Below are positions 1 through 9,663 of a stretch of 64,000 nt of DNA, one piece after another (position 1 is the first letter of the stretch; every line of letters begins with the position of its first letter). The stretch lies in assembly GCA_002778195.1 (NCBI GenBank), contig PCDI01000004.1:2702226-2766225 (forward strand), given 5' to 3'. Below the pieces are notes generated by a model. The model did no database searches. It was not told the origin of the DNA and was given only the letters and a program-made list of their open reading frames with translations. A program made the position numbers and the translations under genes. This DNA is from Raffaelea ambrosiae (taxonomy: Eukaryota; Ascomycota; Sordariomycetes; Ophiostomatales; Ophiostomataceae).

Positions 1-208
1 TCATGATCGCCAACATTCCTCTTTGCTGGGCGTTGCTTCGCAGAATCTTCGCGCTCGACTCGTGGGGCAACTCGACGAACAGAGGCAGGTCGGTCCCAAA
101 TGCGCCGCCGACAATCGGTAGCGGTGGCAGGGTGTACCTGGGACCGGATGCCGCCATTATGGGCAGGAGGGAGTTGACGGAAAGCATGACGAGAATCACA
201 AGCGTCAT
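1..208 (-). CDS. Secreted-protein gene, 5' end only (runs off the left edge)
   Basis: Reading leftward from an ATG at 208-206 the frame stays open for 69 codons to the window edge, so only the N-terminus is present. The protein starts with a hydrophobic run (MTLVILVMLSVNSLLP) followed by an Ala/Ser/Gly stretch, which looks like a signal peptide with cleavage near residue 20. The next part is rich in Pro and Leu and I do not recognise it. An in-frame stop lies upstream of this ATG and there is no in-frame ATG between them, which favours this start. An intron just outside the window cannot be excluded. The evidence is an open frame plus a signal-like N-terminus only. Confidence 0.45.
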   Translation of the reverse strand, partial: MTLVILVMLSVNSLLPIMAASGPRYTLPPLPIVGGAFGTDLPLFVELPHESSAKILRSNAQQRGMLAIM

Positions 209-596
209 AAGGAAGGACAACCAAGATGAACATGAATTGATACCGTACTAATAATTGCGTTCCACGAGTTTCGATATGATACCCAACAGTCCCCACCCCC
301 CCCTCTATTTGAAGAGGAAATAGATAGTGCTTAAGTTAGTGCCAGTTCGATATAATGATATCCAGGACATAGAAAGATTTGGTTCGGCAGTGCATTGGCC
401 ATGGCCCAGGAGGAACATCCCTTAAAAGTAAGCTTGTTCGCGAGGGGCATAAAACCGTAAACCCGAAAAAGTGGACCCTAACGGTTTTCCGGGATTTGTG
501 TTTTTTTCTTTTTTCTTTTTTTCTTTGCTTTCCATTTTTACGACCCGAACTACCGCCACTCCATTCGTGCACCCCCCCCCCCCCCCAAATACAAAC
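209..596. other. Intergenic region between divergent genes
   Basis: No coding frame is convincing here. The stretch before the regulator at 597 has a long T/C-rich tract (about 497-535) and a C homopolymer just before the ATG, the pyrimidine-rich leader often seen upstream of fungal start codons. Homopolymer lengths here may be unreliable. Confidence 0.5.
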
Positions 597-1996
597 ATGT
601 CTGATCAGACGGGACCAGTGCCGAGCATCCGTGTCTCCGAGGGTGATCCGTCCTCGCCGACCGCCAAGGGCGACAATGAGCAGAACGCGAACCCCGGCGC
701 GGCTCACGACGACAGGGCGTCGCGTCGCATTGCATGCGACATATGCAGAGGCCGCAAGGTGCGCTGTGATCGGGTGCATCCCATGTGCGGCCGATGTCGC
801 CGGCTGGGACACAAATGCGGATACTCGGGGCACCGCAAGCGAGATGCCGCCAAGCTCAGCATTTTTCAGGCCCTCATCAGCCTGCACGAACGACTAGGTA
901 GGCGAGAAAGAGAGAAAGGGGGAAAGAAAGAAAGAAAACAGTAAAAGCAGTAGAAACAGTAGAAAGAAAAAAAGGCAAAGAGGCAAAGAAGCAAAGAAGC
1001 AAAAAAGGCCAAAAAAGGCCAAAAAAAGAAAAAAAAAAGCAAAAGGGCTCAGGGTTTTGACTGTGATGCAGCGCAGACCGAGGCCCAGCTGGCCCTGACC
1101 CAGCAGGCCAATCCACACACCAGCCATCCGGACCAGGCCGAAGCACAGCACTCGACTCCTAGCCAGACAATCGCGTCGTCCGAAAATGCGTTTCGCTACG
1201 ACTCGTTCCCCTTTATGGACCCGCAGCCGGCCCTGATGGACCCTGTGCTGGACGGCTGGTAAGGAGCCGTGAGCCGGCCGAGAGGACGGACGTCCCCCAT
1301 CCCAAGAAGCTTACGCAGGCTAATCTGGGGCGGTGGCAGGAACCAGCCGAGCATCGATTTTGATAGCATGGTGCTGCCCGCGGACGGTCTTGACTTTCCC
1401 GTGGACCTGGCGGACCGACCGCCGCCGCCCGACCCTCCGTCGGTGCCGTCATCGGCCCACGCGGCTCCGAGCAGCAGCAGGAGCGAGCACGAGCTGACTC
1501 CCGGGGACCTCCACATCTTGTAATGGACTCCGGCGCGCGATCATTGAGAGACGGGAGAAGAAGCTGACCAAAACCCCACCAACTAGCCATGAAGCCTACT
1601 TCCACCACGTCCATGCGGCCATCCCCATGATCAACCGGCGGCGCTTCTCCGCGCAGGTCAAGGCGGCCGGCCATCTGCGACCGGAAGTGAAGAGTCTGAG
1701 CTACAGCGTTGCGCTGTTGGGGGCCGTGGCCGCGATGGCCACGACAAAGGCCCATCATAACCGAGTCGACGTGGAGGAGACGTGCTACCGCGTTGCGCGC
1801 AAGCACCTCCACGTGGCCGACGGCGACGACGAAGCGAGCGGATTCAACAGCCTCGTCATGCTGCAGGCGTGCACCCTGGTGGCGTACTACGAGTTCCGGC
1901 GCACGTCCTTTGCGCGGGCGTGGATGAGCCTGGGCCGGGCCATCCGGCTGGCCAAGATGCTGGGCCTGCACCGCGCCGACCCCAGAGAGTGGCCGC

Positions 1997-2033
<37 letters not shown>

Positions 2034-3204
2034 AAACCCTCAGTATATGCAGCCCCTACCGGAGGCCGACTCTCTGGAAGAGCTCGAGGACCGGCGGCGG
2101 GTGCTCTGGGTGCTGTTCACCTTTGACGCCTACGCCAGTGTCCGCACAGGGTCGAGCGTGGCCCTTGAAGAGGGCGAGGTGAGTGAAAGTGCCACCCATC
2201 CGGGGGGGCTGTACCCTTGACGTGCTTTCATCCCTATTGCTGGTTCCTTTCACTCCTTTCTTGGGATCTGTCTCGCGAACCCGGCTAAACCTCCCGCAAG
2301 ATCTCCATTCCCTTGCCTTCCCCGGGCGACCCGGCCAAGGATGGCGTGGCACGGCCGAGCATGCCGCCGCTCGGCCAGGCCGTGATGGTCGAGGAGAAGA
2401 CGCAGCTCTCGTCCTTTTCCGGCATCATCCTCATGGTGGTGCTGTACCGCCGCTACCACCGCCACTTCCTCGCCTCGTCCGACCAAGCCCCAGACCAAGA
2501 CGCCCACAACTACAACTTCTGGAAGCACCACTACCAGATCGACAAGGACGTGCGCTTCCACGCCACGGAGCTGTTGGGCCACCTGCAGCCGACCCTGCGC
2601 TCGTCGGGCGGCGACCCCCTGGCCCTGTGTGTGCACGCCAACCTGTGCGCCACCGCCATCTGCCTCCACGAGCACGCCCCTCCGCCAAGTGCACAGAGAC
2701 GGCCTGCCCGACGTGCTGCGGGTCGAGAGCGAGAGCCGGTGTCTGCACACAGCCATCCAGGTGGCGGGGTATGCCGGCCTCATTGCCCAGCTCGACAGCT
2801 ATGCGGTCATCGTCTTCCGACGCATCTCGAGCGTGTTCCTGATGTGGCCCTTTTCCGCGGCGTCCCAGTGTCTGCTGCGCCACCTAAAGGACCCGGCCCA
2901 GAACGTGGCCGACATTGCGGCTCTCCTGCAGCAGCTGTGGTCCGTCATGCGCCGCCTGGCAGACGGCAACGGCCACTGGGACTGCGTCATGGAGGCGACG
3001 GCCCGGGAACTGGCCAAGGGGGGCATCATGGTGGGCTCGGATTCGGTGTTGCCGGAGACGTCGTCGGTCCAGTCCGCGTCCAACGATGCGATGGCTGGCG
3101 AGTTTCGACGCCGAGCCCAGTCCATTCTGAGGGGGGGCAAAACTCGCCGGTGCTCAAAATGTTGGTGCGCCGAACGCTGGACCGGACGGTGGTCCTTCCG
3201 TTGA
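597..3204 (+). CDS. Zn(II)2Cys6 fungal-specific transcription factor (frameshifted)
   Basis: DNA-binding regulator of the Gal4-type zinc cluster family, expected in the nucleus. Exons that keep phase: 597-897, 1072-1258, 1319-1519, 1587-2178, 2301-3204. The zinc cluster is near the N-terminus with cysteines at about residues 47, 50, 57, 64, 67 and 74 (C-x2-C-x6-C-x6-C-x2-C-x6-C). The fungal_trans middle homology domain starts in exon 4 (HEAYFHHVHAAIPMINRRRF) and includes a typical ARAWMSLGRAIRLAKMLGLH segment. A Ser run is encoded by about 11 AGC repeats near 1998-2030. In exon 5 the frame breaks at a CCCC run (2677-2680): the frame after the run resumes family-like sequence (VHRDGLPDVL, then VESESRCLHTAIQV), and removing one C joins the two halves. 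This is either an assembly error or a young pseudogene. The 3' end is uncertain because a G run near 3130 could also hide an indel. It may control the MFS gene just downstream. Confidence 0.85.
1998..2030 (+). repeat. (CAG/AGC)n trinucleotide repeat encoding poly-Ser
   Basis: About 11 tandem copies lie inside exon 4 of the zinc-cluster regulator and are read as Ser codons between the middle homology segment and a PLPEADSLEELEDRRR stretch. Such a tract is likely to vary in length between strains. Confidence 0.9.
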
Positions 3205-3703
3205 TCGGAGGTGGACAACACACTGTACGAAGCGGGTTTGTTAGCTAGGTAGAAGAGAACAGAAACGCCGTATTACTCCAGGCACGGATACCACACAGCG
3301 GATGCAACCGGAGTGCCAGTGACACCACAGCTCCGATGGAGATCTCCCAAGGGATGGGCGAAGATTTGGGTTGCAACGGCCAACCCGTTCCCAGTCAATT
3401 CGTGCATTGTCCATCCCCATGGTGCGCGGAAGGCGCAAGACGGGGACGGAGGAAAAAGTGGCTGCACAGATTGGAGTTGCCGGTGCCCCACAAAAGCTAA
3501 TGCAAGGGCGGGCCGCACCTCCGTCGGCTCCGTTTTGCGCCGACGGGCCACGATAATTACGCCGTACTGGGGGCCAGGAAAAAGAAAAAAACTGGCTCCC
3601 TTCTCCTTGTCGATGAAAATCTTATTGCGGAAGCACTACGGCGTGCTGCGGGACTTGTCACGACAATAGATATCAATGGGCTGCTAGCTGCACGTTTCTC
3701 TTC

Positions 3704-3734
<31 letters not shown>

Positions 3735-3772
3735 CTCTCCCATCCATCCTCCCTTTCCTTCTCGTGCAAGAC
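3205..3772. other. Intergenic region with pyrimidine-rich leader
   Basis: No supported gene. The last ~90 bases (about 3690-3765) are almost pure T/C and end just before the ATG of the MFS gene, fitting a 5' untranslated leader. Short open frames on both strands have no signal peptide or recognisable motif. Confidence 0.5.
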
Positions 3773-5527
3773 ATGGCGCAAATACTCGACAACGGCCCGT
3801 CCCAGGCGATCTCCAAGAAGAACGACGATGGCGTGTCAACGCCTCAGCAGCAGCAGCAGCAGCTAGAGGAACTCGAGGACGCCGGCCAACACCCCTATGC
3901 GCGCGGTTGGCGCTTCTGGGCCGTCTTTCCGGGCCTCTGCTTCGCCATCTTGCTGGCCGCCCTGGACACATCCGTGCTCGCCACGGCCCTGCCTACGATT
4001 GTCGACAAGCTGCACTCGGGCCCGCTCTACATCTGGACCATCAATGGCTACGCGCTGTCCGTGGCGGCCATCCAGCCGGTGGCGGGCAAGGCCTCCGACA
4101 TCTTTGGCCGCCGCTACCCCATGATCGTGTCCGTGGTGCTGTTTGCCCTGGGCAGCGGCCTCTGCGGCGGCGCCAGCACCACCGCCATGCTGATCGCGGC
4201 GCGCATCGTGCAGGGCTTCGGCGGCGGCGGCATCTTTGTCATGGTGGACATTATCGTGGCGGACCTGGTGCCGCTGCGCGAGCGGCAGAACTTTATGAGC
4301 ATCATCATGGGCACGTTCGCCCTGGGCACCTTTATCGGCCCGGTCATTGGCGGCGCCATCGTCGCCCGCACCTCCTGGCGCTGGATCTTTTACATGAACC
4401 TGCCGGTGGCCGGCGTGGCCCTGGTGCTGGTGTCGCTCTTCCTGCGCGTGCGCTGGAAGCGCGAGGGCACGCTGGCCGAGCGCGTCGCGCGCGTCGACGT
4501 TGGCGGCAACGCGGTGCTGAGCGCGTCCATCGTGTCGATCCTGATCGCGCTCACCTGGGGCGGCACCAGCTACGCCTGGTCGTCGTGGCACATCCTGGTG
4601 CCCCTGCTCGTCGGCGCCTTTGGGCTCGTGCTCTTCGGCCTGCACCAGGAGTACGTGGCGCGCGATCCCACCATGCCGCACCGCGTCTACGGCAACCGGA
4701 CGTCGTTTTTGGCCTACGTGCTGACGTTCCTGCACGGCATCGTCATGTCGTGGCTGTCCTTTTTCCTGCCCGTCTTCTTCCAGGTGCTGCTGCGCGCCAG
4801 CCCCATGCGCTCCGGCGTCGACCTGCTGGCCATTGTCATCCCGCTGATGCCGGCCGGCATCGTGGGCGGCCTGACCGTGGCGCGCACGGGGCGCTACAAG
4901 CCGACCATCATCCTGGGCTACAGCATCATCTGCATCGGCGTCGGCCTGCTCACCCTGCTCACCCAGCACAGCAGCACCGCCGAATGGGTCATCTTCCAGA
5001 TCATCACCGGCATCGGCGGCGGCCTCGCCCTGACGTCCACGCTGCCGGCCGTGCAGGCGCCCCTGCCCGAGAAGGACGTCGCCGTGGCCACCGCCAGCTG
5101 GGCCTTTGTCCGCAGCTTCGGCTCCATCTGGGGCGCCGCCATCCCCGCCGCCGTCTTCAACTCCCACTTCGACGCCCACCTGTCCCACATCAGCGACGCC
5201 GCGCTGCGCGCACAGCTCGCCCGCGGCGGTGCCTACGAGCACGCCACCAAGGCCTTCATCACCTCCTTTGACGACCAGCCCGTGCTGCAGCAGGAGATCA
5301 TCGACGTCTACCAGTCCAGTCTCAAGCTCGTGTGGCAGGTGCTCATCGCGTTCGCTCTGGCGGCGTTCCCCCTGGCCGTCTGCATCCCCGAAGTCGAGCT
5401 GCGCAAGGAGCTGGTGACCGAGTTTGGTCTACAGGAGGAGGACACGGACGAGAAGGAACAGCAGGACGGGACGTCGGGCCAAGAGTCCGAGGTGGAAATG
5501 CAGGTTTTGGATGGCCGAGGCCAGTGA
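3773..5527 (+). CDS. MFS drug:H+ antiporter, 14-TM DHA2 type
   Basis: Intronless gene for a plasma-membrane proton-driven exporter of about 584 residues, the usual size for 14-TM DHA2 carriers. The first helix carries the family motif LDTSVLATALPTI, followed by motif A in the 2-3 loop (GKASDIFGRRYPM), an RxxQGFGGGG segment, and motif C-like GTFIGPVIGGAI. A short polar N-terminus has a Gln run coded by CAG repeats (about 3846-3863) and the C-terminus is acidic. The ATG at 3773 is the first in frame after a pyrimidine-rich leader; a GTG three codons upstream opens the frame but is not a likely start. It lies just downstream of a Zn2Cys6 regulator in the same direction, a common fungal arrangement for an exporter and its controller. 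The substrate cannot be read from sequence. Confidence 0.92.
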   Translation: MAQILDNGPSQAISKKNDDGVSTPQQQQQQLEELEDAGQHPYARGWRFWAVFPGLCFAILLAALDTSVLATALPTIVDKLHSGPLYIWTINGYALSVAAIQPVAGKASDIFGRRYPMIVSVVLFALGSGLCGGASTTAMLIAARIVQGFGGGGIFVMVDIIVADLVPLRERQNFMSIIMGTFALGTFIGPVIGGAIVARTSWRWIFYMNLPVAGVALVLVSLFLRVRWKREGTLAERVARVDVGGNAVLSASIVSILIALTWGGTSYAWSSWHILVPLLVGAFGLVLFGLHQEYVARDPTMPHRVYGNRTSFLAYVLTFLHGIVMSWLSFFLPVFFQVLLRASPMRSGVDLLAIVIPLMPAGIVGGLTVARTGRYKPTIILGYSIICIGVGLLTLLTQHSSTAEWVIFQIITGIGGGLALTSTLPAVQAPLPEKDVAVATASWAFVRSFGSIWGAAIPAAVFNSHFDAHLSHISDAALRAQLARGGAYEHATKAFITSFDDQPVLQQEIIDVYQSSLKLVWQVLIAFALAAFPLAVCIPEVELRKELVTEFGLQEEDTDEKEQQDGTSGQESEVEMQVLDGRGQ

Positions 5528-5882
5528 TGGCATCGATAGACAATAGAAAGACAATAGACACAAAATCTCCTCTCAGTTGGGTCAAGTGGGAACGCATTTA
5601 GCACGGCGTATAAAAAAAGTTGGCTAGTTAGTTGGGAAGACCGCCTTGGGGATCGGACTCGGGACATTCTCTCCATTTTCTGTCGAGCAGTCGATCCAGC
5701 AGTCTATTTATCTGTCTTGGTAATTAAACAAGCTTTTCCGTCTAGAAGATCCCGCCATCGGAGCTGCCCACGACGCATGCATCTGGTCATGTTCTTCTCG
5801 TGTTCTATGGTGCGTAGAGGCAAGGTCTCCTAGGGAGCACTGGCGAGCCCCTCCAATAGGGCCGCCCCGACTACATCTAAAC
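5528..5882. other. Convergent 3' intergenic region
   Basis: Lies between the 3' ends of the MFS gene (+) and a small secreted protein gene (-). I see no coding frame; it probably holds both 3' untranslated regions. Confidence 0.5.
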
Positions 5883-6320
5883 TCAACCAAGAATACCTAT
5901 ACATGTGGCGCCCTTCTCGACTATGATCACATCCAATAGCAAGCCACTGTCGCCCCTGATCCTGATCGTCCCTCCGGCGACAGAACAGACGTCATGCACT
6001 TGTTGCGCCCCGGCGGCCACATCGGTCAATTTGTAGTGCGTGTTCTCAAAGACAAAATCATTGACGACGCAGATCTGGGCGTTGCCAAAGCTGTACTGGT
6101 GTGACTTGCGGTGGTCGAGGCGGACAAAGTTGGGGTCCGGCTCGGGCGGATTGAGATTGTTGGCATTGACAAAGTTGATGAGGTTCTGGCTGTCATCGTT
6201 GTTGATGTTGTTGCCGGAGAGGCACTCCAAGTTGGCACCAATCACTTGGGCGTACGCACGGCCGACGACGAGGCTGATCGCGACAGCGCGGGCAATGCTG
6301 TTGTTGCTAAAAGGGAGCAT
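5883..6320 (-). CDS. Small secreted four-cysteine protein (copy A)
   Basis: Single-exon gene of 145 residues. I start it at the ATG at 6320-6318 because a signal peptide begins there (cleavage probable after the AYA at residues 22-24); the longer open frame upstream has no such feature. The mature protein has exactly four cysteines at residues 33, 84, 112 and 140, spaced 51, 28 and 28. A central NNLNPPEPDPNFV segment is shared with the oppositely oriented gene at 7569, which has the same cysteine spacing, so the two are paralogues. Four regularly spaced cysteines suggest two disulfides. A TATA-like box lies about 110 bases upstream. The function is unknown: apoplastic effector, antimicrobial or cell-surface roles are possible and none is proven. 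Confidence 0.8.
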   Translation of the reverse strand: MLPFSNNSIARAVAISLVVGRAYAQVIGANLECLSGNNINNDDSQNLINFVNANNLNPPEPDPNFVRLDHRKSHQYSFGNAQICVVNDFVFENTHYKLTDVAAGAQQVHDVCSVAGGTIRIRGDSGLLLDVIIVEKGATCIGILG

Positions 6321-6427
6321 GTTTGTTCTGTTGATTTGTTGTTTTTTTTCTTTTGTTATGACCAAGTGAAGATGGAGGATATGGTTAGGAAGTATGTTGA
6401 TTGTTTCCATAGCTTGGAGCCGTAATG

Positions 6428-6434
6428 TTTTATA
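6428..6434 (-). promoter_or_regulatory. TATA-like box of small secreted protein A
   Basis: TATAAAA on the minus strand, 108 bases upstream of the ATG at 6320. Its distance fits a fungal core promoter and supports the chosen start. Confidence 0.5.
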
Positions 6435-7427
6435 CGCTTTCCATCCCCCCGTATGCCGTGCTTTCGAGCCACGGGTCCACACGCAAAACGCGTACTGGCG
6501 CGGAATAAGCTTACTGACCAAACCAACGGAGCTGATATGAACCGGAGCAGTTCAGCTTCTGACGGGCTGTGTGAACTCTGGAGACAGGGGAAGAGAAGGC
6601 TGCGGGCAGACAAGCAAAAGCCGAAGAGCAAGGCGAAATAGGCCACTTCTCTAGCCTTTGCCGAGGGCAGGGGTTCTGAATCGGCTGGTAAGATTCCGGC
6701 GACGCCAAGACATTAAGCTTAAGGCGAGGGTGGATACGCCGATATTAGACAGCGAAGCGGGGAGGCCCTCTCTCACCTGTCGTACTTGTCAGCTTATCTT
6801 GTACAGAGTTGGGAGAGCCACACCGTCTCGTCTACATTGGAAGACGTTAAGCTTATTTTGATGCCCATCAAATCCCTAGCTGCTCGGGTATACCGTGGCA
6901 TTGTTCCAGAGGTGGGGCGCCCTATCTCATCCGTCATTCTTGTCATGTAATAGTCAGCAAAGAAATGAGAGAAAGGTACTGCCTGTCGTCTTTTGTCTGT
7001 CTCCTTGGTCAGCCCGGCAGTCTGCGAGGAGGCGGAAGAAACGTACCCGTTCCCAAATTACAGGTTGGCTAGCTAGACGTCCCGTCGGACGACCCGAGAC
7101 ACGGACGTCAACAGCGACGTGAGGCAGCCTGCCAGTTGTGGAAATGGGCCGGGGAGAGGCGGTGCAAGTAAGATGGGAGGAGAAGGTCTAGAGCGTGCCA
7201 GCCTCACGTCAGACATACTGTCCAGGTACGGTCCAACACAATTTGGCAAAGGACGTCTGGGAGGAATAAGCTGATTCCTCTGCCAAGGGGAAAAGCAGAC
7301 ACCTTCTTCGAGAGCGGTCGAGTCTCGGAATAAGAAATAAACGAGTCAGCACCGAGAACCCACGGACAACAAACAGCCTGCTTGCTAAATGTTTGTACGA
7401 AAGCCGTCGACGATGCACATGCGAGTG

Positions 7428-7434
7428 TATAAAG
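7428..7434 (+). promoter_or_regulatory. TATA-like box of small secreted protein B
   Basis: TATAAAG lies 135 bases upstream of the ATG at 7569, mirroring the box in front of the divergent paralogue. Confidence 0.5.
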
Positions 7435-7568
7435 GCAGCAGCATCATTGTACTTTCGTGACCAGAATGTACTCGCCATACTCAAAATACGCATCATCTCT
7501 CCAACACCATCCAATCTCTCCAAAATCGACCAACAACACCCCATTTCCAACTGTCTTCCCATCCCACC

Positions 7569-7994
7569 ATGCGCTTCTTTGCTCCCTCGGCCTTGTTGGC
7601 CTGCTGCTTTCTGGCAGCCCAGCAGGCATTGCCTGTCGCCGCACTGGATGTGAACTGCTTCCAGGGGAGGGCGCTCGATGCGAACACCATCCAGTCCCTG
7701 ATCGACGATGTCGACAACAACAACCTCAATCCCCCCGAGTCCGATCCCAACTTTGTGCCACTCGGTCGCGAAAGCGCGCACAGCTTTATACAGAACGGTG
7801 TCAAACTTTGCGTGTTCAATGGCTTCTTGTTTGACAACACGCACATCAAGCTTCACGACCTCGCATTTGCGGCGCGGAGAATTGTGACTCTTTGCGGCCC
7901 TGGTCTCGGAGGCTCGAGTGAATTTTTTGGTGACAGTGGCCTGGTTGTGCAGGCGCAAATCCGACCGAGCGATCAGAAATGCCCGGGCGAGTAG
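7569..7994 (+). CDS. Small secreted four-cysteine protein (copy B)
   Basis: Single-exon gene of 141 residues with a clear signal peptide (hydrophobic core around LLACCFLAA, cleavage probable near residue 25). After the signal there are four cysteines at residues 30, 81, 109 and 138, spaced 51, 28 and 29, almost identical to the divergent neighbour at 5883-6320. Conserved blocks include NNLNPPESDPNFV, the short segment before the second cysteine, FDNTH and GDSGL. The pair probably arose by an inverted duplication. I do not recognise the family. Size, secretion and cysteine pattern fit an effector-like or extracellular binding protein, but this is inference only. Confidence 0.82.
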   Translation: MRFFAPSALLACCFLAAQQALPVAALDVNCFQGRALDANTIQSLIDDVDNNNLNPPESDPNFVPLGRESAHSFIQNGVKLCVFNGFLFDNTHIKLHDLAFAARRIVTLCGPGLGGSSEFFGDSGLVVQAQIRPSDQKCPGE

Positions 7995-8498
7995 TGGAAT
8001 ATGGGCACTTTTTTTTTTTTTTTGTCCAAGGACGCTCCCTACATGAGGGAGAAGGACAAGCAACAGCTTTTCAAGACCAAGCTACCTCTACGCATACGCA
8101 GCCAGATTCAATGCTAGTTAGAACTAATAGTTAGAACGAATAGATTAAAAAAAAACCAGTCCCTCTCCCAGACAGAAACAGCCCACTCGACTGTCAAGCA
8201 GCATTCTCCAAAACGATGCCAACTGCCTGTAGGCGTACAAGACATACTACAATCTGGCGTGCAAGGTGAGCGCACTCCGTCGTGCTGATGCGAGCAGGTT
8301 TGGTGTGGTGGTCGTCCTGGATGGAGGAGCGGTCCGCGCTGTCTCCACCGAATCGCGGAGGTCGGGGCCGCGCCCGCCGACTCCGTGCACGTGCAGTCGA
8401 TTGTGTGTACATATGATGGCCCCCCCCTGCCTTGGGGAGCGCCCGCACGTCTCGCTTCGAAGCCAAAGAGCACGTGTCTCTCTCGCAACAGCACACCC
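7995..8498. other. Intergenic region
   Basis: A T homopolymer follows the stop of the secreted protein (about 8010-8023). No gene is supported. The 3' part is G+C-rich and runs into the NmrA-like gene. Confidence 0.45.
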
Positions 8499-9525
8499 AT
8501 GGCCACACTTCTTACGGTTGTCGGCGCCACGGGAACGCAGGGCGGCTCGGTGGTGACCGCCGCCCTCGGCGATGGCCGCTACCGTGTGCGCGGCATCACG
8601 CGCGACCCCGCGAGCGCCAAGGCGGACGTGCTGCGGCAGCGCGGCGTCGAGGTGGTGCAGGCGGACCTCAACGACGCGGGCTCGCTGCGGGCTGCGTTTG
8701 CCGGGTCGGCCGCCATCTTTGGCACGACGGACTTCTTTGCGCCCTTTGCCGTCTTCGGGCTGGACCAGGCCATGGCGATCGAGGCGGCGCAGGGGCTCAA
8801 CATCGCCCAGGCCGCCGCCCAGACGCCGACGCTGGAGCACTTTGTCTGGAGCACGCTGCCCAACAGCCAGCGGATCAGCGGGGGCACGCGCACGGTGCCG
8901 CATTTCCAAGTCAAGAACCGCGTGGACGACTACATTGCGCAGGATGCGGCCCTGCAGGCCAAGACGACGCGCCTGTGGATCACGTACTATGGCAACAACT
9001 ACCGCTACCCCATGTTTGCGCCGACGTTGATGGTGAGACGTCCCCCTTTTTGCGTTGGGCGTGGGGGAGACCCGCATCACTGACACAGCCGAGAAGCCCA
9101 CGTCCGGCCTCTACTTCCAGCTGTCGCCCGCGGCCGCGTCGACGCCTGTCCCCACCATCGGGGACCCCGACAAGAACATTGGCTTGTTTGCCATGGCCAT
9201 CCTCCACCAGCCAGAGAAGACGCTGCCGGGTGGCCTGGTCAAGGCCCACGCGGAAGACACGACGCTGGGCCAGATGCTGCAGGACTGGTCCGCGGTGGTG
9301 GGCAGGCCCGCCGTGTATGTGGAAACCTCTCTCGCCGACTACTCGGCCCTGTGGCCGGGGTGGGCCGAGGAGATGGGTCTGATGCTGCGCCTCTGGCACG
9401 ACTGCAAGGAGGAAAGCTGGCTGGACGGCACGACGTCGGTGCTGGACAAAGCCGACCTTGGCCGGTCGCAGGAGCAGCTGGGCGGATTCAAGGAGGCACT
9501 GGAAGCGATGGAGGGGCCCGGGTAG
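8499..9525 (+). CDS. NmrA-like NAD(P)-binding Rossmann protein
   Basis: Atypical short-chain dehydrogenase of the NmrA/HSCARG group, soluble and probably cytosolic or nuclear. Members sense NAD(P) redox state or act as reductases. The N-terminus has the dinucleotide motif VVGATGTQGG (GxxGxxG), then ITRDP and QADLND segments typical of the fold. Exon 1 is 8499-9032 with a GTGAG donor. The best in-frame acceptor is the AG at 9092-9093, giving exon 2 9094-9525 and about 321 residues; the more canonical CAG at 9086-9088 would shift the frame. The 3' half contains the family-like TIGDPDKNIG and AILHQPEKTLP segments. No catalytic Tyr-x3-Lys is obvious, which is common for NmrA-like proteins, so a regulatory role is as likely as an enzymatic one. 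Confidence 0.82.
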
Positions 9526-9663
9526 AGGTTGTTTGAACCATGTCGGTATCTATCCTAGGCATCGAATACATGCAGGGCCACGTTTCCCCCGCGAACTCCG
9601 AGAGAGACAATCCACGAAAAAGAAAAAGAAAAAGGGAGAAAAAAAGAAAAAGGGCCAGACCGT

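Larger units (their letters stand above)
6321..7568. other. Shared divergent upstream region of the secreted pair
   Basis: About 1.25 kb between two divergent paralogues with a TATA-like box close to each end. No coding frame is convincing. Short A+T-rich motifs such as AAGCTTA recur in the middle (near 6715 and 6848). It is the natural place for shared regulatory sites. Confidence 0.45.

Noticed and set aside
3863..5242. 459-codon minus-strand frame over the first MFS gene
   Set aside because: Asp/Gly/His-rich shadow; no splice or start context.
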